NCBI RefSeq assembly: GCF_001557535.2
Contig: NZ_CP014308.1
Location: 372,001 to 436,000, forward strand
DNA from: Burkholderia sp. PAMC 26561
GTDB lineage: Bacteria; Pseudomonadota; Gammaproteobacteria; Burkholderiales; Burkholderiaceae
Reading direction: 5' to 3'
Length of the DNA stretch: 64,000 bases
A program made the translations under genes and the position numbers. Shown here piece after piece: positions 1 through 9,122 of this stretch. The notes beneath the pieces were generated by a model that did not search any database, was not told where the DNA came from, and saw nothing but the letters and a program-made list of their open reading frames with translations. Within the stretch, counting starts at the first letter, position 1; each line of letters begins with the position of its first letter.

Positions 1-190
1 GTTCCATCACCATTGCTTGCGCTAACTCGATCATTGTGAGTTTCGACCCGCGTTTGATGGTCGCAAGGATATTGAACTGGGATGACGTGACATCCGCTTG
101 CGAGAGATATCGCTCATAAAGCTGAGAGATATGTCTGGCGGCTTGCCGAATTGCAAAGCAATCGTCGTTTTCGGGTGAGTTAGTGTGCAT
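1..190 (-). CDS. MarR-family regulator, N-terminal part (runs off the window)
   Basis: Reading leftwards from an ATG at 190 gives an open frame of 63 codons that continues past base 1. It contains the dimerisation helix and first part of the winged helix of a MarR regulator: a cysteine near residue 11, the pattern R-x-A-A-R-x-I-S-x-L-Y-E, then T-S-S-Q-F-N-I-L and L-A-Q-A-M-V-M-E. The same pattern recurs in the MarR genes at 9159, 49695 and 52861. The rest of the recognition helix and the wing lie outside the window. Members of this family are usually ligand-relieved repressors of a neighbouring efflux or detoxification gene; the target here cannot be seen. The family is secure; nothing can be said about the ligand. 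Confidence 0.8.
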   Translation of the reverse strand, partial: MHTNSPENDDCFAIRQAARHISQLYERYLSQADVTSSQFNILATIKRGSKLTMIELAQAMVME

Positions 191-1322
191 GTGCACAGAT
201 TAGTGGTGCGCCCCCGAAGTATCAAGCTTGCGTTTACATCTCATTGTTACCGTACTGACAAGAGTCAGCGCGATCACCGACCGGATGCGCCGGTAGTCGC
301 AAAAGTAATTGAACTCAAAAAGAGAAATTTTGTTGCCATCTCCGGTCCGCGACGTCCCACATTATGCGGCACAATCGTCGGTGCGCGCCGGCGCGCCGCG
401 CGTCGTATGTGTGCGCCGCGTGTTTAACGTGCGCTGTATGCACCAATTCTATGACCGGGAGCAGTCGCTCTGAGACCGCGAGTAAATTCGAAGTCCTATG
501 AGTATCAGTAGTTGGCGATCAAATCATTTGACCCTCCAACCGGCTAATTCTTTACTCATCTATTGGAGGACGAATAATCTACTCGAGACGTCTTCGCTGA
601 AACTTGCTGCCTCTCGTGCGCTACCGATCTGAACAACGTCGCAGTTGAAAAATCAGAACCGCCGCATCGTTATGAGCTGAAAGCGGATCGCCACGTGTGC
701 TGATCTGCGCGAATTGGTTAAACGGTTTCTCCTCTTGTGATTGAACTGTTTCAACCGCTGCTCAGACTCTGATTGATAAGAAATGCCATCACGGATACGT
801 GCATATACTTCTTGTCAGGGCGTGTGCGTTGCAAATATATGTTGCAAAAGGCCGTGAGATCCGCAACAGGATCGATGCACAGAGCATCCAGGAAGGCTCC
901 GCAGGAATTTCATCACGGCATAATTTGAGCCGACGCCTTTTGCTCGATTTTTTCTAACATGATGTTGCATCCATAGATGAAGATGCAATTTGCATCCTCA
1001 TCTAGTATTCAATCGCCGACCCCGTAATTCTTCTTTCGGAAGGCGCTTCGAAACGCTGGAGTCACAGTCTGTCACGGTCTCACAAGCGACCAACAGAGGT
1101 AACGGTCACGTCAACGACGCGTCGAGTGGGCAAGAACCGCGTCGGCTCCCTAGCTGACCAGTTAAACTCGTGACCGTGGATATTCCATGCTAGGGAGACG
1201 CTGATCAAAGCGCCTGTTGTTCGCACAATGAATAAAGCAGGCTGAATTTTTTTAGTTGGCTAAGGAATCCAAAGATTGTCGAGGTGAATGTCGCCGTATT
1301 CCAGCTTAACTTTCTGCATTTT
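191..1322. other. Intergenic stretch with regulatory-looking repeats
   Basis: No gene is recognisable in these 1.1 kb. They contain a near-perfect 29-bp palindrome at 975-1003, a GTGCATATACTTCTTGTC element at 799-816 that resembles sites elsewhere in the window, and a 9-bp inverted repeat (CTCCCTAGC at 1147-1155, GCTAGGGAG at 1189-1197) that may mark the outer edge of the IS5 remnant that follows. Confidence 0.5.
975..1003. promoter_or_regulatory. 29-bp near-perfect palindrome, candidate operator
   Basis: The arm AGATGAAGATGCAA (975-988) is mirrored by TTGCATCCTCATCT (990-1003) around a central T, with one mismatch in 14 positions. There is no following T-tract, so a transcription terminator is unlikely. 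A dimeric repressor site is the simplest reading, but no gene starts close by: the nearest starts belong to the MarR gene at 190 and to decayed genes. Confidence 0.4.
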
Positions 1323-1796
1323 TCACATACGTGACGGATTGCTCCCGTGAGTCGACAGCAGTTGCTTTTTTGCGATCACCAAATTTGCTAGTGCGAACAG
1401 ACTGAACAGTTGCGCGGTGTTCTTGGCCAGACCTTTGTAGCGGACCTTGCGATGACGAAACAGGTTCTTCACGACATGAAACGGATGTTCGACCCGCGCG
1501 CGGATCTGTGCCTTAGTTCGTTCGAGTGCGACCATCAGGTCCTTCAGCGGACCTTCTTGCATCGCTTTGATCTTTCCGCGTTTGGCCGCCACGTGCCACT
1601 TCACCGTCGCGCCCATCATCTCGTCGCGTTTGTCTACGCCAAGGTAGCCCGCGTCGCCGAACGCATCTTCTTCATGCCCGTGAAGCAGCGCGTGGGCCTG
1701 CGATACATCCGACACGTTCGCCGCTGTGCCCACTACGCTATGCGTGACATCGCAGACGTCACCGACGGTAGTCCACCACAAACGAACATCGTTCAC
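1323..1796 (-). pseudogene. IS5-family transposase, C-terminal remnant
   Basis: The 157-residue frame matches the C-terminal half of IS5-type DDE transposases: H-S-V-V-G-T-A-A-N-V-S-D, then D-A-G-Y-L-G-V-D, and the final catalytic region with R-A-R-V-E-H-P-F-H-V-V-K followed by Y-K-G-L-A-K-N. The N-terminal half, including the first catalytic aspartates, is missing, and the first 20 or so residues do not fit the family, so the fragment has lost its proper beginning at about 1796. It cannot encode an active transposase. The fragment abuts the SDR remnant on its right, which suggests that insertion and later deletion destroyed that gene. Confidence 0.8.
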
Positions 1797-1820
1797 GTTA
1801 ATGGCTCTCGCTCCGTCCTG

Positions 1821-2140
1821 TTGACCGTCTTGTTCGATCGCTGGCGATTGAACTCGCCCCGTTCAGCATCGCCGTGAACGCAGTGGTGCCTAACTTTCTC
1901 TACAGCGAGGCATGCTACCCACGCGCGACGTTTATCGACGACGCCAAGGGACGCGACTATGTCAGATCGCTGGTGCCAGCGGGTCGACTGGGACGCCCTG
2001 AGGAAATCGGTAAACTTATATGCTATCTCGCGTCAACGCAATCCCGCTTCCTCACTGGAGCAATCGTGGATTTCGCGGGCGGGTGGCCAGCGGCTCAAAC
2101 CCGGCAGCGACGCAGTGACGATTGGTGCATCTCGAAGTAG
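1821..2140 (+). pseudogene. Short-chain dehydrogenase/reductase, C-terminal fragment
   Basis: The frame begins without a start codon near 1821 and runs to a stop at 2140. It holds the last third of a classical SDR enzyme: L-V-R-S-L-A-I-E-L-A-P, then N-A-V-V-P-N-F, R-L-G-R-P-E-E-I-G, and the closing G-A-I-V-D-F-A-G-G-W. The Rossmann nucleotide-binding motif and the catalytic Ser-Tyr-Lys residues are absent. The break lies next to the IS5 remnant. An ATG at 1874 could start an 88-residue product, but this would be a non-functional tail. Confidence 0.75.
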
Positions 2141-2360
2141 AGATGTAAGTGCAGCCGAGGCTAGCGCCTCGGCAGTCCCTAGACTTGAAGCCCGTCGTAT
2201 CGGCATTCGGGAAATGGTGCGTGCCGGAACGAGGGCCGGCGGTGTGCCCCGGAGCCGCGAGTGAATCCGACCCAGCATTGCGCTCTCAACCAGCACACGA
2301 TGGGCGCTGGTCGTGCACAAGAGCGGCGAGTCGAGCTAACCAGTAGTGTTGCCATCGCTT

Positions 2361-2597
2361 CTATCCAATCCGGTTTGCGGCGTCCGATTCCCCGCTGGTC
2401 GTCGGAAGAACGCTGTCAAACTGAAAATATGAGGTTTGCTGCGAAGTTACCGCCTTGACGCCTTTGACAATTTCAGGCGCTGCGACGTAAAGAATGAACG
2501 CGCCAATGGCTACGATAACGATAAAAGTAAGAATAACCCTCAACCTCCTGATTTGACGACGTGGAGGCCCCGCAAAAAATTCGCGCAGGGCACGCAA
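2361..2597 (-). CDS. Small membrane protein, unknown function
   Basis: A 78-codon frame from a TTG contains one convincing transmembrane segment (about residues 22-41, I-L-T-F-I-V-I-V-A-I-G-A-F-I-L) preceded by an arginine-rich stretch, giving an N-in topology by the positive-inside rule. The start is uncertain: a consensus AGGAGG lies inside the frame just before the hydrophobic part, so the true product may be shorter. It was not recognised as a known family. It lies downstream of, and on the same strand as, the lipoprotein hydrolase. Confidence 0.35.
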   Translation of the reverse strand: MRALREFFAGPPRRQIRRLRVILTFIVIVAIGAFILYVAAPEIVKGVKAVTSQQTSYFQFDSVLPTTSGESDAANRIG

Positions 2598-2708
2598 CCG
2601 CAGGGAAAGTGGTACTCGCCCCCGCGGGTTTGGTCGGCATACGTAGTAACTCCAACGCTGCCAATCTTGCTTTTTTCCCTTTCCCCCTAAGCGTGCTAAC
2701 GCCCGAGC

Positions 2709-3512
2709 CTAGAGATTTCCGGTTTTCGTTGCTGCATCGAGAATGACGGCCGCAACGGCATCCGGATGCGCGATCAAGGTTACGTGACCTGCCCCTGGAA
2801 TGACGGTAGTCGTAGCATTGATAGCCTTCGAAACAGCTTGCTGGAGCGCCGCAGGAATGATCTGATCCTGATCGCCGTAAATCCACCACGACGGCTTTGT
2901 CTTCCACGCTGCGGTGGCTATCTTGTCGGCAAAACATGAGCCCGCAAGAGGCGCCTGCACAACGGCCAGGAGGGCTTGCTCGCTAGATGATACATCCGGT
3001 GCAAACGCGCCGGATATCGCCGCTGGCGACAAACTGATGTAGCCGGCTGAGTCTTGAATTTCTTCAGACTGCCAGGATGGCGCAGGGAACGGCGCAGTGA
3101 TGTCGTTTACGGACTGTCCGTCGTTAGGTGCAAATGCGGACACGTACACGAGTGCTGCAACCTTCGGGTCATTTCCTGCCTGAGTAATAACCACGCCACC
3201 GAACGAATGGCCGACCAATATCACTTTCCCACTTTGCGCGTCAATCGCCCTCGTGACTGTAGCGACGTCATCTGCAACGGAAGACCGGGGTTGCTGCACA
3301 GCAACGACTTTTAGCCCCTTCGCCTGCAAAAGAGGAATTACGCCGGACCAGCTTGAACCGTCGGCCCACGCCCCGTGAACAAGTACCACCGTCGCAGGTA
3401 CAGGCGTGGGTGTTGACGCTACTGAACTACCGCAACCGGAGAGGATCGATATGCAACTCAGGCATAGAAACGCAGTGAGAAAGCTGATCATTGGACGCGA
3501 CAGGATCTTCAT
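2709..3512 (-). CDS. Alpha/beta-hydrolase lipoprotein
   Basis: This 267-residue protein starts with a lipoprotein signal peptide (lipobox L-S-G-C, Cys27), so it should be anchored in the envelope. The rest is an alpha/beta-hydrolase of the salicylate-esterase/EstC-like type: H-G-A-W-A-D-G-S-S-W near residue 46 (oxyanion region), nucleophile elbow G-H-S-F-G-G with Ser103, an acidic residue in Y-G-D-Q-D-Q near 214, and His243 in G-A-G-H. The catalytic triad is complete. The substrate is unknown; the family hydrolyses small esters. It is transcribed leftwards alone, with over 400 bp free upstream. The fold call is firm; lipidation is inferred from the signal sequence. Confidence 0.85.
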   Translation of the reverse strand: MKILSRPMISFLTAFLCLSCISILSGCGSSVASTPTPVPATVVLVHGAWADGSSWSGVIPLLQAKGLKVVAVQQPRSSVADDVATVTRAIDAQSGKVILVGHSFGGVVITQAGNDPKVAALVYVSAFAPNDGQSVNDITAPFPAPSWQSEEIQDSAGYISLSPAAISGAFAPDVSSSEQALLAVVQAPLAGSCFADKIATAAWKTKPSWWIYGDQDQIIPAALQQAVSKAINATTTVIPGAGHVTLIAHPDAVAAVILDAATKTGNL

Positions 3513-3928
3513 ATTTATCTCGCTAGATTGGAAATATAGATGTCGACGGATACCGCCGAGGTCATAAATTAATTGGGCTTTTCGCTGTCGCGTTTAGCAG
3601 GGACATCGAGCTTGCAGTCAGTCTGCATCTACAAGGTACTCATGCTGCAACAATGAATTCGAATAGAACAGTGTCCAAAGGTATCGAACCAATCTCGAGT
3701 TTGCGGACAACTATGAGATTTCGGTCGCGTAGATTTAAACTTTCGGAAATGGGTGCTCGCTGACGGAGATGGAACCATCTAACGCACTAAGAAAGATGAC
3801 AGCGCTGAGGATGTGAAGTCTGAGCGCTTCAATTGGGTAGTTAAATTCGCACAGACTGGTCTTTCTGGATATCGGGAGAGCTCGGTCCGCGGGCAAGACG
3901 GCTTGCCCGGCACTGCAAGCGCAACAGT
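3513..3928. other. Intergenic, no gene seen
   Basis: This separates the hydrolase promoter region (right of 3512) from the end of the methyltransferase gene. No conserved frame, strong hairpin or repeat was noticed. Confidence 0.5.
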
Positions 3929-4762
3929 TCAGGTAGGACGTTCTACTACGACTTGAGACAGACCTGCTCTGCTCTCAACGAGGTTTTTGACGAAGTTTTG
4001 TGACATTGCCCCGAAGTCGGTACCCATTACGAGATTTAGATCAAGTGGATCCCGGCTCCGCACCGCATCGGATGCTCTCGCTCTTTCTATCGCCCAAGCG
4101 ATGCCCGCCGTTGTTTGATCTACCCAAGATACAACCCTAAACCCCTGCCTTTCCAAAGCTTCAAGCAAGGCAATGTTGGTGAGCAGAAAACTCGTTTCCG
4201 AACTTCGGGACCACGGGACGGGAAAGTGCAAAGCACCCGCGCCGCCATCTACCACGTCATAAATAGCCAATCGGCCGCCCGGTCGCAAAACGCGAAAAAT
4301 CTCGGCGTACAGTGAGTCACGATCTGCAATGTTCATCGCAACATGCTGCGTCCACGCAGCATCGAAGGTTTGCAACTTGAAAGGAAGAGACAAAGCGTTA
4401 GCACAGGTGTAAGCAACCTTTTCTGTAAGACCTGCCCTCTCGGAAAGAAATATCGCAGCGTCGACAAACTCCGCATTGAGGTCAATGCCCTGCACGTGGC
4501 AGTTGTAGGTAGAGGCGAGGTATCTTGACGGCCCGCCAAGGCCAGAACCGATGTCCAGCACCTTATCGCCCGACTTGATCGCGGCGGCCGCAGCGAGATC
4601 GACGGTAGCGGCTAATCCTCGCATATGAAACTGGTCGAGTGGTGCAAGGACTGTCTGAGACAAATGCCCGCTTCCGAGGCCAGCCGCTTCCAGCGCCGCT
4701 TCAACGCGGGCGCGAAGATTATCACCCTGATAGTGTTCGCGAATCTTTTCGGTATCGTTCAA
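3929..4762 (-). CDS. SAM-dependent methyltransferase (class I)
   Basis: The protein carries the class I methyltransferase Rossmann core: motif I V-L-D-I-G-S-G-L-G-G-P, the acidic residue of motif II in G-I-D-L, the D-A-A-W-T-Q-H-V-A-M-N-I post-motif, and V-L-R-P-G-G-R-L-A-I-Y-D. The layout resembles the group related to sarcosine/dimethylglycine methyltransferases, whose members start with a short N-D-T-E-K-I-R-E-H-Y-Q-like segment. A TTG at 4762 preceded by GAGGG gives this start and 277 residues; an ATG at 4870 would add 36 residues that do not look like the family. The methyl acceptor is unknown. It is the last gene of a leftward group after LysR and an alpha/beta-hydrolase. Confidence 0.8.
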   Translation of the reverse strand: MNDTEKIREHYQGDNLRARVEAALEAAGLGSGHLSQTVLAPLDQFHMRGLAATVDLAAAAAIKSGDKVLDIGSGLGGPSRYLASTYNCHVQGIDLNAEFVDAAIFLSERAGLTEKVAYTCANALSLPFKLQTFDAAWTQHVAMNIADRDSLYAEIFRVLRPGGRLAIYDVVDGGAGALHFPVPWSRSSETSFLLTNIALLEALERQGFRVVSWVDQTTAGIAWAIERARASDAVRSRDPLDLNLVMGTDFGAMSQNFVKNLVESRAGLSQVVVERPT

Positions 4763-4889
4763 GATGCCCTCGAAAGAAAGTATTGATGGAAAAGCGGGTG
4801 GATCTTGGTAATAAAATGCGTCATTCTGCACTCCGCTGAAGCGAGAGTAGATTTTGCACTTTACGTGCATATACTTGTATTAAATCGCG

Positions 4890-5795
4890 CTAAACACATT
4901 TGGCTCGCACATGACGCAACATACGACGGGACTCATTTGTTTTCTTTTGGGCACTAACCAGTAGCACTTTTTGGTCTGCGACCAATCGCCGTCGGAAGAA
5001 AGAGGCTATATCGTCGAAAACTTGTTCACCAGTACCGGTGGACGGATGGAACTCCTGCTCATACCGGATGACTGCCGTGGGGACGCCTGCAGCGATCAAC
5101 TTAGTAGCATATCTTTCAGCCTCAATACGGAGCACATCGTTCTTCACGGTCGCGATGAAAGCCGGAGCGAGGCCGCCCAGCCTTACCGAAACGAGCGGTG
5201 CCGCATATGGGTGCATCCGGTGACGGACATCGGGCAGGTAAGCGCGGTATTGTCGCGCCCAGTTCGACGACTCAGGGTCCGCGGAAGAAGACACACGGCT
5301 TTCAGAGATCAACGTCATGCTCGGGTCGAGAAGAGGTGCAAGCAGCACCTGAGCCGACAACTTAAATTCCCCTCGATCTCGCACGAGCGCGCTCAGGCAA
5401 GTCGCTAGATTTCCTCCCGCCTCATAGCCCGCTACGCCGAGGCCTGCAGGTGTTATGCCTAAGGTCTTTGAATTCTGCACAGCCCACGCCAGCGCCAAGT
5501 ACCCATCCTCTAGAGCGGCGGGAAATGGAAATTCGGGTGCCAGCGAATAACCTACAGACATCACTAGCGCCGGAATACGCTGGGCTATCGCGGTAGCTGT
5601 TAGCTCGCTGTCATCAACTGACCCGCTGATGAAGCCACCGCCATGGAAAAAGATAACAAGCGGAAGTTTTGTGCCTCCACTCTGGGGATCATAAACTCTA
5701 ACCTTGATCTCCTTACTATATCCAACGATCCAGACGTCATCCGTCCGAAGTGGAATGCCGTGCTCGTTACCGATGTTCATTTTCAGCGTCTCCAC
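4890..5795 (-). CDS. HSL-type alpha/beta-hydrolase lacking the usual serine nucleophile
   Basis: The 301-residue protein belongs to the hormone-sensitive-lipase branch of alpha/beta-hydrolases: oxyanion-hole H-G-G-G-F at residues 51-55, Y-S-L-A-P-E-F-P-F-P-A-A about 83-94, and a C-terminal N-D-V-L-R and E-F-H that fit the acid and histidine of the triad. At the nucleophile elbow, where the family has G-D-S-A-G-G, the sequence reads G-Y-E-A-G-G (residues 123-128), so serine is replaced by Glu125. The enzyme may be inactive, use another chemistry, or have become a binding protein. It lies between the LysR gene and the methyltransferase on the same strand. The family is sure; activity is doubtful. 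Confidence 0.8.
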   Translation of the reverse strand: METLKMNIGNEHGIPLRTDDVWIVGYSKEIKVRVYDPQSGGTKLPLVIFFHGGGFISGSVDDSELTATAIAQRIPALVMSVGYSLAPEFPFPAALEDGYLALAWAVQNSKTLGITPAGLGVAGYEAGGNLATCLSALVRDRGEFKLSAQVLLAPLLDPSMTLISESRVSSSADPESSNWARQYRAYLPDVRHRMHPYAAPLVSVRLGGLAPAFIATVKNDVLRIEAERYATKLIAAGVPTAVIRYEQEFHPSTGTGEQVFDDIASFFRRRLVADQKVLLVSAQKKTNESRRMLRHVRAKCV

Positions 5796-5876
5796 GCATC
5801 CCGTAAAAATAGACCAAGCGCTCTTTTGCGAATATGCCCGTTCGGGTTATTCTTGAATTTGAAGCGTGAACTCCGC

Positions 5877-6791
5877 TCACTGCCGGTGTACCTGTGGTAC
5901 GTTTTCGTAAAAGGCAGCTGCATGCTCGATAAACGCCGTAACCTTTGCCGGTAGTAGCACCCGGGTGGTGTACGCCAGGCGTATCTCGATAGTGCCGTCT
6001 ACCAAGTCAAAATCCGAAAGCACTCTTACTAGAGTTCCCGCAGAAAGTTCAGACTGAACGACTGCTTCTGGAACGACCCCTAGCCCAAACCCGGCAATTA
6101 CCATCTCGCGATTGAATATCACATTGTTAGACGAGATTTCGGACTTAAGCGGGACAGCGATTTCTTTGCCCCCCATCTTGAAGGTGACGATTGGGCGTCT
6201 GATATACGTCGACATCGTCACAAAATGATGCTGGTTGAGATCCGGCGGAGTGACGGGGTTCGAGTTCCTTCTTAGATATGCTGGCGTTCCCACAATGACC
6301 AGGGGGATACGCTCAAGCAGCCGTGTGACGGTGGTCTCACTGGTCAACATGTAGGGAAGGACTATTCCGAGGTCGTATCCTTCCGCCGCGAGATCAACGG
6401 GGCGCTCAATAAGCGTTACGTCCAGTGTAATCTTCGGGATTTTTGTCTTGAAACTCGCGATCAGCGGGACCAGCCGGTTGACAGTAGCGGTCGTATGCGC
6501 CACCAGACGAAGGACGCCAGTGACCTCCTTCGTCTCGCTCAGCGTGTCGGCTTCAAGCGAATCAAGGTCGTCCAGCAGCTTTGCGCATCTGTCGTAAAAT
6601 CGTGCGCCCGCTTCCGTCATTGAGATCTGACGCGTGGTTCGATTGAAGAGACGAGTTCCAAGGCGTTGTTCAAGAGATGCAATTCCTCGTGAAACAACGG
6701 GTGTCGTAACTCCAAGCTTGTCAGCGGCTCGCGTGAAACTTGTCGACTCAAAGACTGAACGAAAGATGCGCAAACTATCAACGTAATCCAT
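5877..6791 (-). CDS. LysR-family transcriptional regulator (CrgA-like)
   Basis: Full-length LysR regulator of 304 residues. The N-terminal winged helix-turn-helix is clear (residues 5-62: F-R-S-V-F-E-S-T-S-F-T-R-A-A-D-K-L-G, then V-S-R-G-I-A-S-L-E-Q-R-L-G-T-R-L-F-N-R-T-T-R), followed by the T-E-A-G-A-R-F-Y linker and an effector-binding domain to the end. The pattern matches the CrgA/DsdC-like group common in Burkholderiales. The hydrolase gene follows 81 bp downstream on the same strand, so this regulator may head a three-gene unit with the hydrolase and methyltransferase. The inducer is unknown. Confidence 0.88.
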   Translation of the reverse strand: MDYVDSLRIFRSVFESTSFTRAADKLGVTTPVVSRGIASLEQRLGTRLFNRTTRQISMTEAGARFYDRCAKLLDDLDSLEADTLSETKEVTGVLRLVAHTTATVNRLVPLIASFKTKIPKITLDVTLIERPVDLAAEGYDLGIVLPYMLTSETTVTRLLERIPLVIVGTPAYLRRNSNPVTPPDLNQHHFVTMSTYIRRPIVTFKMGGKEIAVPLKSEISSNNVIFNREMVIAGFGLGVVPEAVVQSELSAGTLVRVLSDFDLVDGTIEIRLAYTTRVLLPAKVTAFIEHAAAFYENVPQVHRQ

Positions 6792-7105
6792 ATTGGTCTC
6801 GTATGTTCGAGATTGCGGTGCGAGGGCCGGCCGTTCTCACGCAGAAAAAAATAGCGGTTAACGTGCGATGCGTTGCCATGTACGCCGTCTGAACGTAGCT
6901 TTCAAACCGAGCATCGGACGGTCCCATGGCGCGCGCATATGCTGGACACTTTGATGCCAGTCGAGACAACTTCTTGTATATGCGACCGCAGAATGTCTCG
7001 CTTGACGTAAATTGTGGCTTAGCCAAAGGTGGCCCATTTATCTATTCGGTCGCCGGTCCTACGAACTGTTCGCGCCAAACTCCACCGTGAGCTCCAAGCC
7101 GATCG
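6792..7105. other. Intergenic, no gene seen
   Basis: This lies between the LysR start and the end of the broken NmrA-type gene. The open frames here show no family features. Confidence 0.5.
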
Positions 7106-7976
7106 TTACGCGACTTCAGACGCAAGAACAAAATTCGAGCGATGCTCGTCAATGAACTGTTCAACTGTAACCAGCGGTTGACCGATAATTGAGACGCCGG
7201 TGCTGTCCGTTCCTTCGAGAAGACGTTCCTGCTGGTCAATCGTCACAGCTTCAAATTGCCTGTGCATCACCTTGTTATCTTGAAATCCGAACAATTCAAG
7301 GGCCGTTGAGACCGTCACATGCTCGTACGTCAGGTTTTTACCCAACACCTTTCCCGTGAGCGCTGCGAGCTCCGCGTGGCTATATTTGACTGGCCCATGT
7401 AGCGCGTGAGCCTTGCCGGCATGCATATCAGGATTTGCGACAATTCCCGCAACAATCCGGCCAATATCGCTTGCTGCAATCGGTGCAAATCGACTTTCCT
7501 TATTGAAAGGCATCACGTATCGCCCATATTTAATCAACGGCGCAATATAAAGTAGCCATTCTGCGAAGAAAGTTATGCGTAGATGTGTTGAGGGTACGCC
7601 AGACCAGTTGAAGATTTGCTCGGACAACCAATGGTCCTGCGTTGTCTTGCTGCGCGCATGGGGACGGGATTGCTTGTGCAACATGTTAACAATCAGCTCG
7701 AGATCTTCCTCCTTGGCCGCCTGTGCGAAAAAAAACTATTCCGTCGGCGAGTGGATGGCAGAAATAGGCACGCTGCACACCTGACATCGCAAGGCGAACA
7801 TCGCGCAGGTTTGAAATGTCTCCGATCGCCACTTCGATCCCTTGGCCTCGCGGGCTTCTTGCACGATCATCATCTTTTCGTACAAACGCGCGAACTTTGA
7901 AGCCTTTCTCAAGCAGGCATGGAAGCGTAGCTCTTCCTGTGTCGCCATTCGCTGCTGTAACCAAAACTGTATTCAT
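7106..7976 (-). pseudogene. NmrA-type NAD(P)-binding oxidoreductase, frameshifted at an eight-A tract
   Basis: Two frames make up one atypical SDR of the NmrA type. The first (7976 leftwards) has the dinucleotide motif V-T-A-A-N-G-D-T-G-R-A-T; the second (from 7684) has N-W-S-G-V-P-S-T-H-L-R and the C-terminal half. The join lies in eight consecutive A bases (7728-7735). With seven, the protein reads through as F-F-A-Q-A-A-K-E-E-D-L and continues in register with the intact paralogue at 21080-21967, giving about 289 residues. It is therefore a recent pseudogene, a sequence error, or a slippage-controlled gene. Start at the ATG at 7976; a possible operator lies at 8021-8036. Confidence 0.82.
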
Positions 7977-8020
7977 TTCGGCAGCCTCTACGAATACTCT
8001 GCTGGAGTCATTGATCGTCT

Positions 8021-8036
8021 TGAATGATCACATTCA
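8021..8036. promoter_or_regulatory. Inverted repeat upstream of the NmrA-type gene
   Basis: TGAATGATCACATTCA has 5-bp arms TGAAT/ATTCA around a six-base centre and lies 45 bp upstream of the leftward start at 7976. The position suits a repressor or activator site. No regulator gene is directly adjacent. Confidence 0.35.
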
Positions 8037-8252
8037 TAGTGATTCACAATGCTTTCAGTGACCAGTGTTGCTTGACCCCGCAACACAGGCATCCGTCGTA
8101 TTTACGCGATGCAGACGCCCCGAAAATCAAACACTTCTTTAGCTCAGGGAATTCTACTAGCGGCTGGCGAGCCCGCTGACATGCGTCGCATTCGTTGCAG
8201 ACAAACAACTGAATTTGCGAACCTGAATCAGATCCTAGATCGAGATGCATTG

Positions 8253-8270
8253 TTGCATACACCATATAGG
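8253..8270. promoter_or_regulatory. TTGCATACACC-type element
   Basis: TTGCATACACCATATAGG resembles the elements at 9656, 28069 and 45855. It lies between the NmrA-type gene and the sigma-54 remnant. No intact gene starts here, so it may be a leftover operator. Confidence 0.35.
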
Positions 8271-8352
8271 CGTCAAGCTGATTGTCTGGCGTCAACGACC
8301 AACTTCGGCGCCCATTCGTCGATAGCCCGTTTCCCCCGGCCAGAAACCAATT

Positions 8353-8803
8353 TCAAAGCTTGCCTCGACCACGAGCTTTCTCCACCTCCAGAAAAAATTG
8401 GCGAATCGACATTACCGCTCTCTGGGCAGCCCCCGCTCGATTACCATTGCTCTTCGTCAACGCTTCGACTAGCACTTTCGCTTCGTACGCGCCAATGACT
8501 GCATACGGACGCGCGGGCCCTGCCGCAGCAACTCTGACAGCATCGTTCCCACATCCCCGTGGCCGCCTTTCGGTGAGTTGCACGATCGCTCGTCAATGCG
8601 AAAGACGGTAAGACATTTCGGTCGGCCACGTTGGGGCAGTATGCCTCAACGTCATCAGCATCCAGCAGGGGCTTCCTTGACAGAAGAGCGATCTGCTCCA
8701 TAAGGTTTTCAAGTTCGTGGATGTTGCCAGCCCACGAGTACGGCTCAAGGCGAGCAAGCGTTTCACTCGTCAGGGATACGTCATCATTGCTTGCCTGACT
8801 CAC
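8353..8803 (-). pseudogene. Sigma-54-dependent activator, C-terminal remnant
   Basis: Two leftward frames together resemble the end of an NtrC-type activator. The first contains the last part of the AAA+ domain (L-A-R-L-E-P-Y-S-W-A-G-N-I-H-E-L-E-N-L-M-E, the usual W-x-G-N-V-R-E-L-E region). A second frame (from about 8583) contains a Fis-type helix-turn-helix (V-L-V-E-A-L-T-K-S-N-G-N-R-A-G-A-A-Q-R-A) that normally closes these proteins. The frame break lies around 8580-8600, and the receiver or sensor domain and the Walker motifs are absent. The gene is dead; its target is unknown. Confidence 0.65.
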
Positions 8804-9122
8804 ATTCCTTCACAGTCTCGCGGAAGAGCGCGGCGCTATACACAGTATCTATTGCCGCACCTGCGCAAGCTATTGTCTTTAAGTATGGCTGCCTTGCAGG
8901 CCGGGCGCGACGAAAGATGCACTCGGCGCGGGTGAAGTGCCCGTAGGACTGTGTAGTCAAACCTGAACGCACCGCCTCCCCTCGCCAAGTCCTCCCTGTT
9001 GACCAACGCATGGAACTCAACCCAAGCGCAGCCGAACGCTAGATCGCACCGCAAAAAATGGAAAATGAAGTGACACTGCAAAGGATTACCCAGCGCTTTT
9101 CCGACGTAGCTCGCAAAAGCTG
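8804..9122. other. Intergenic, no gene seen
   Basis: Upstream of the sigma-54 remnant. Frames here were not recognisable; it may hold decayed coding sequence of the same activator. Confidence 0.4.

Noticed and set aside
1410..1877. Rightward frame opposite the IS5 remnant
   Set aside because: It is the antisense shadow of the transposase fragment.
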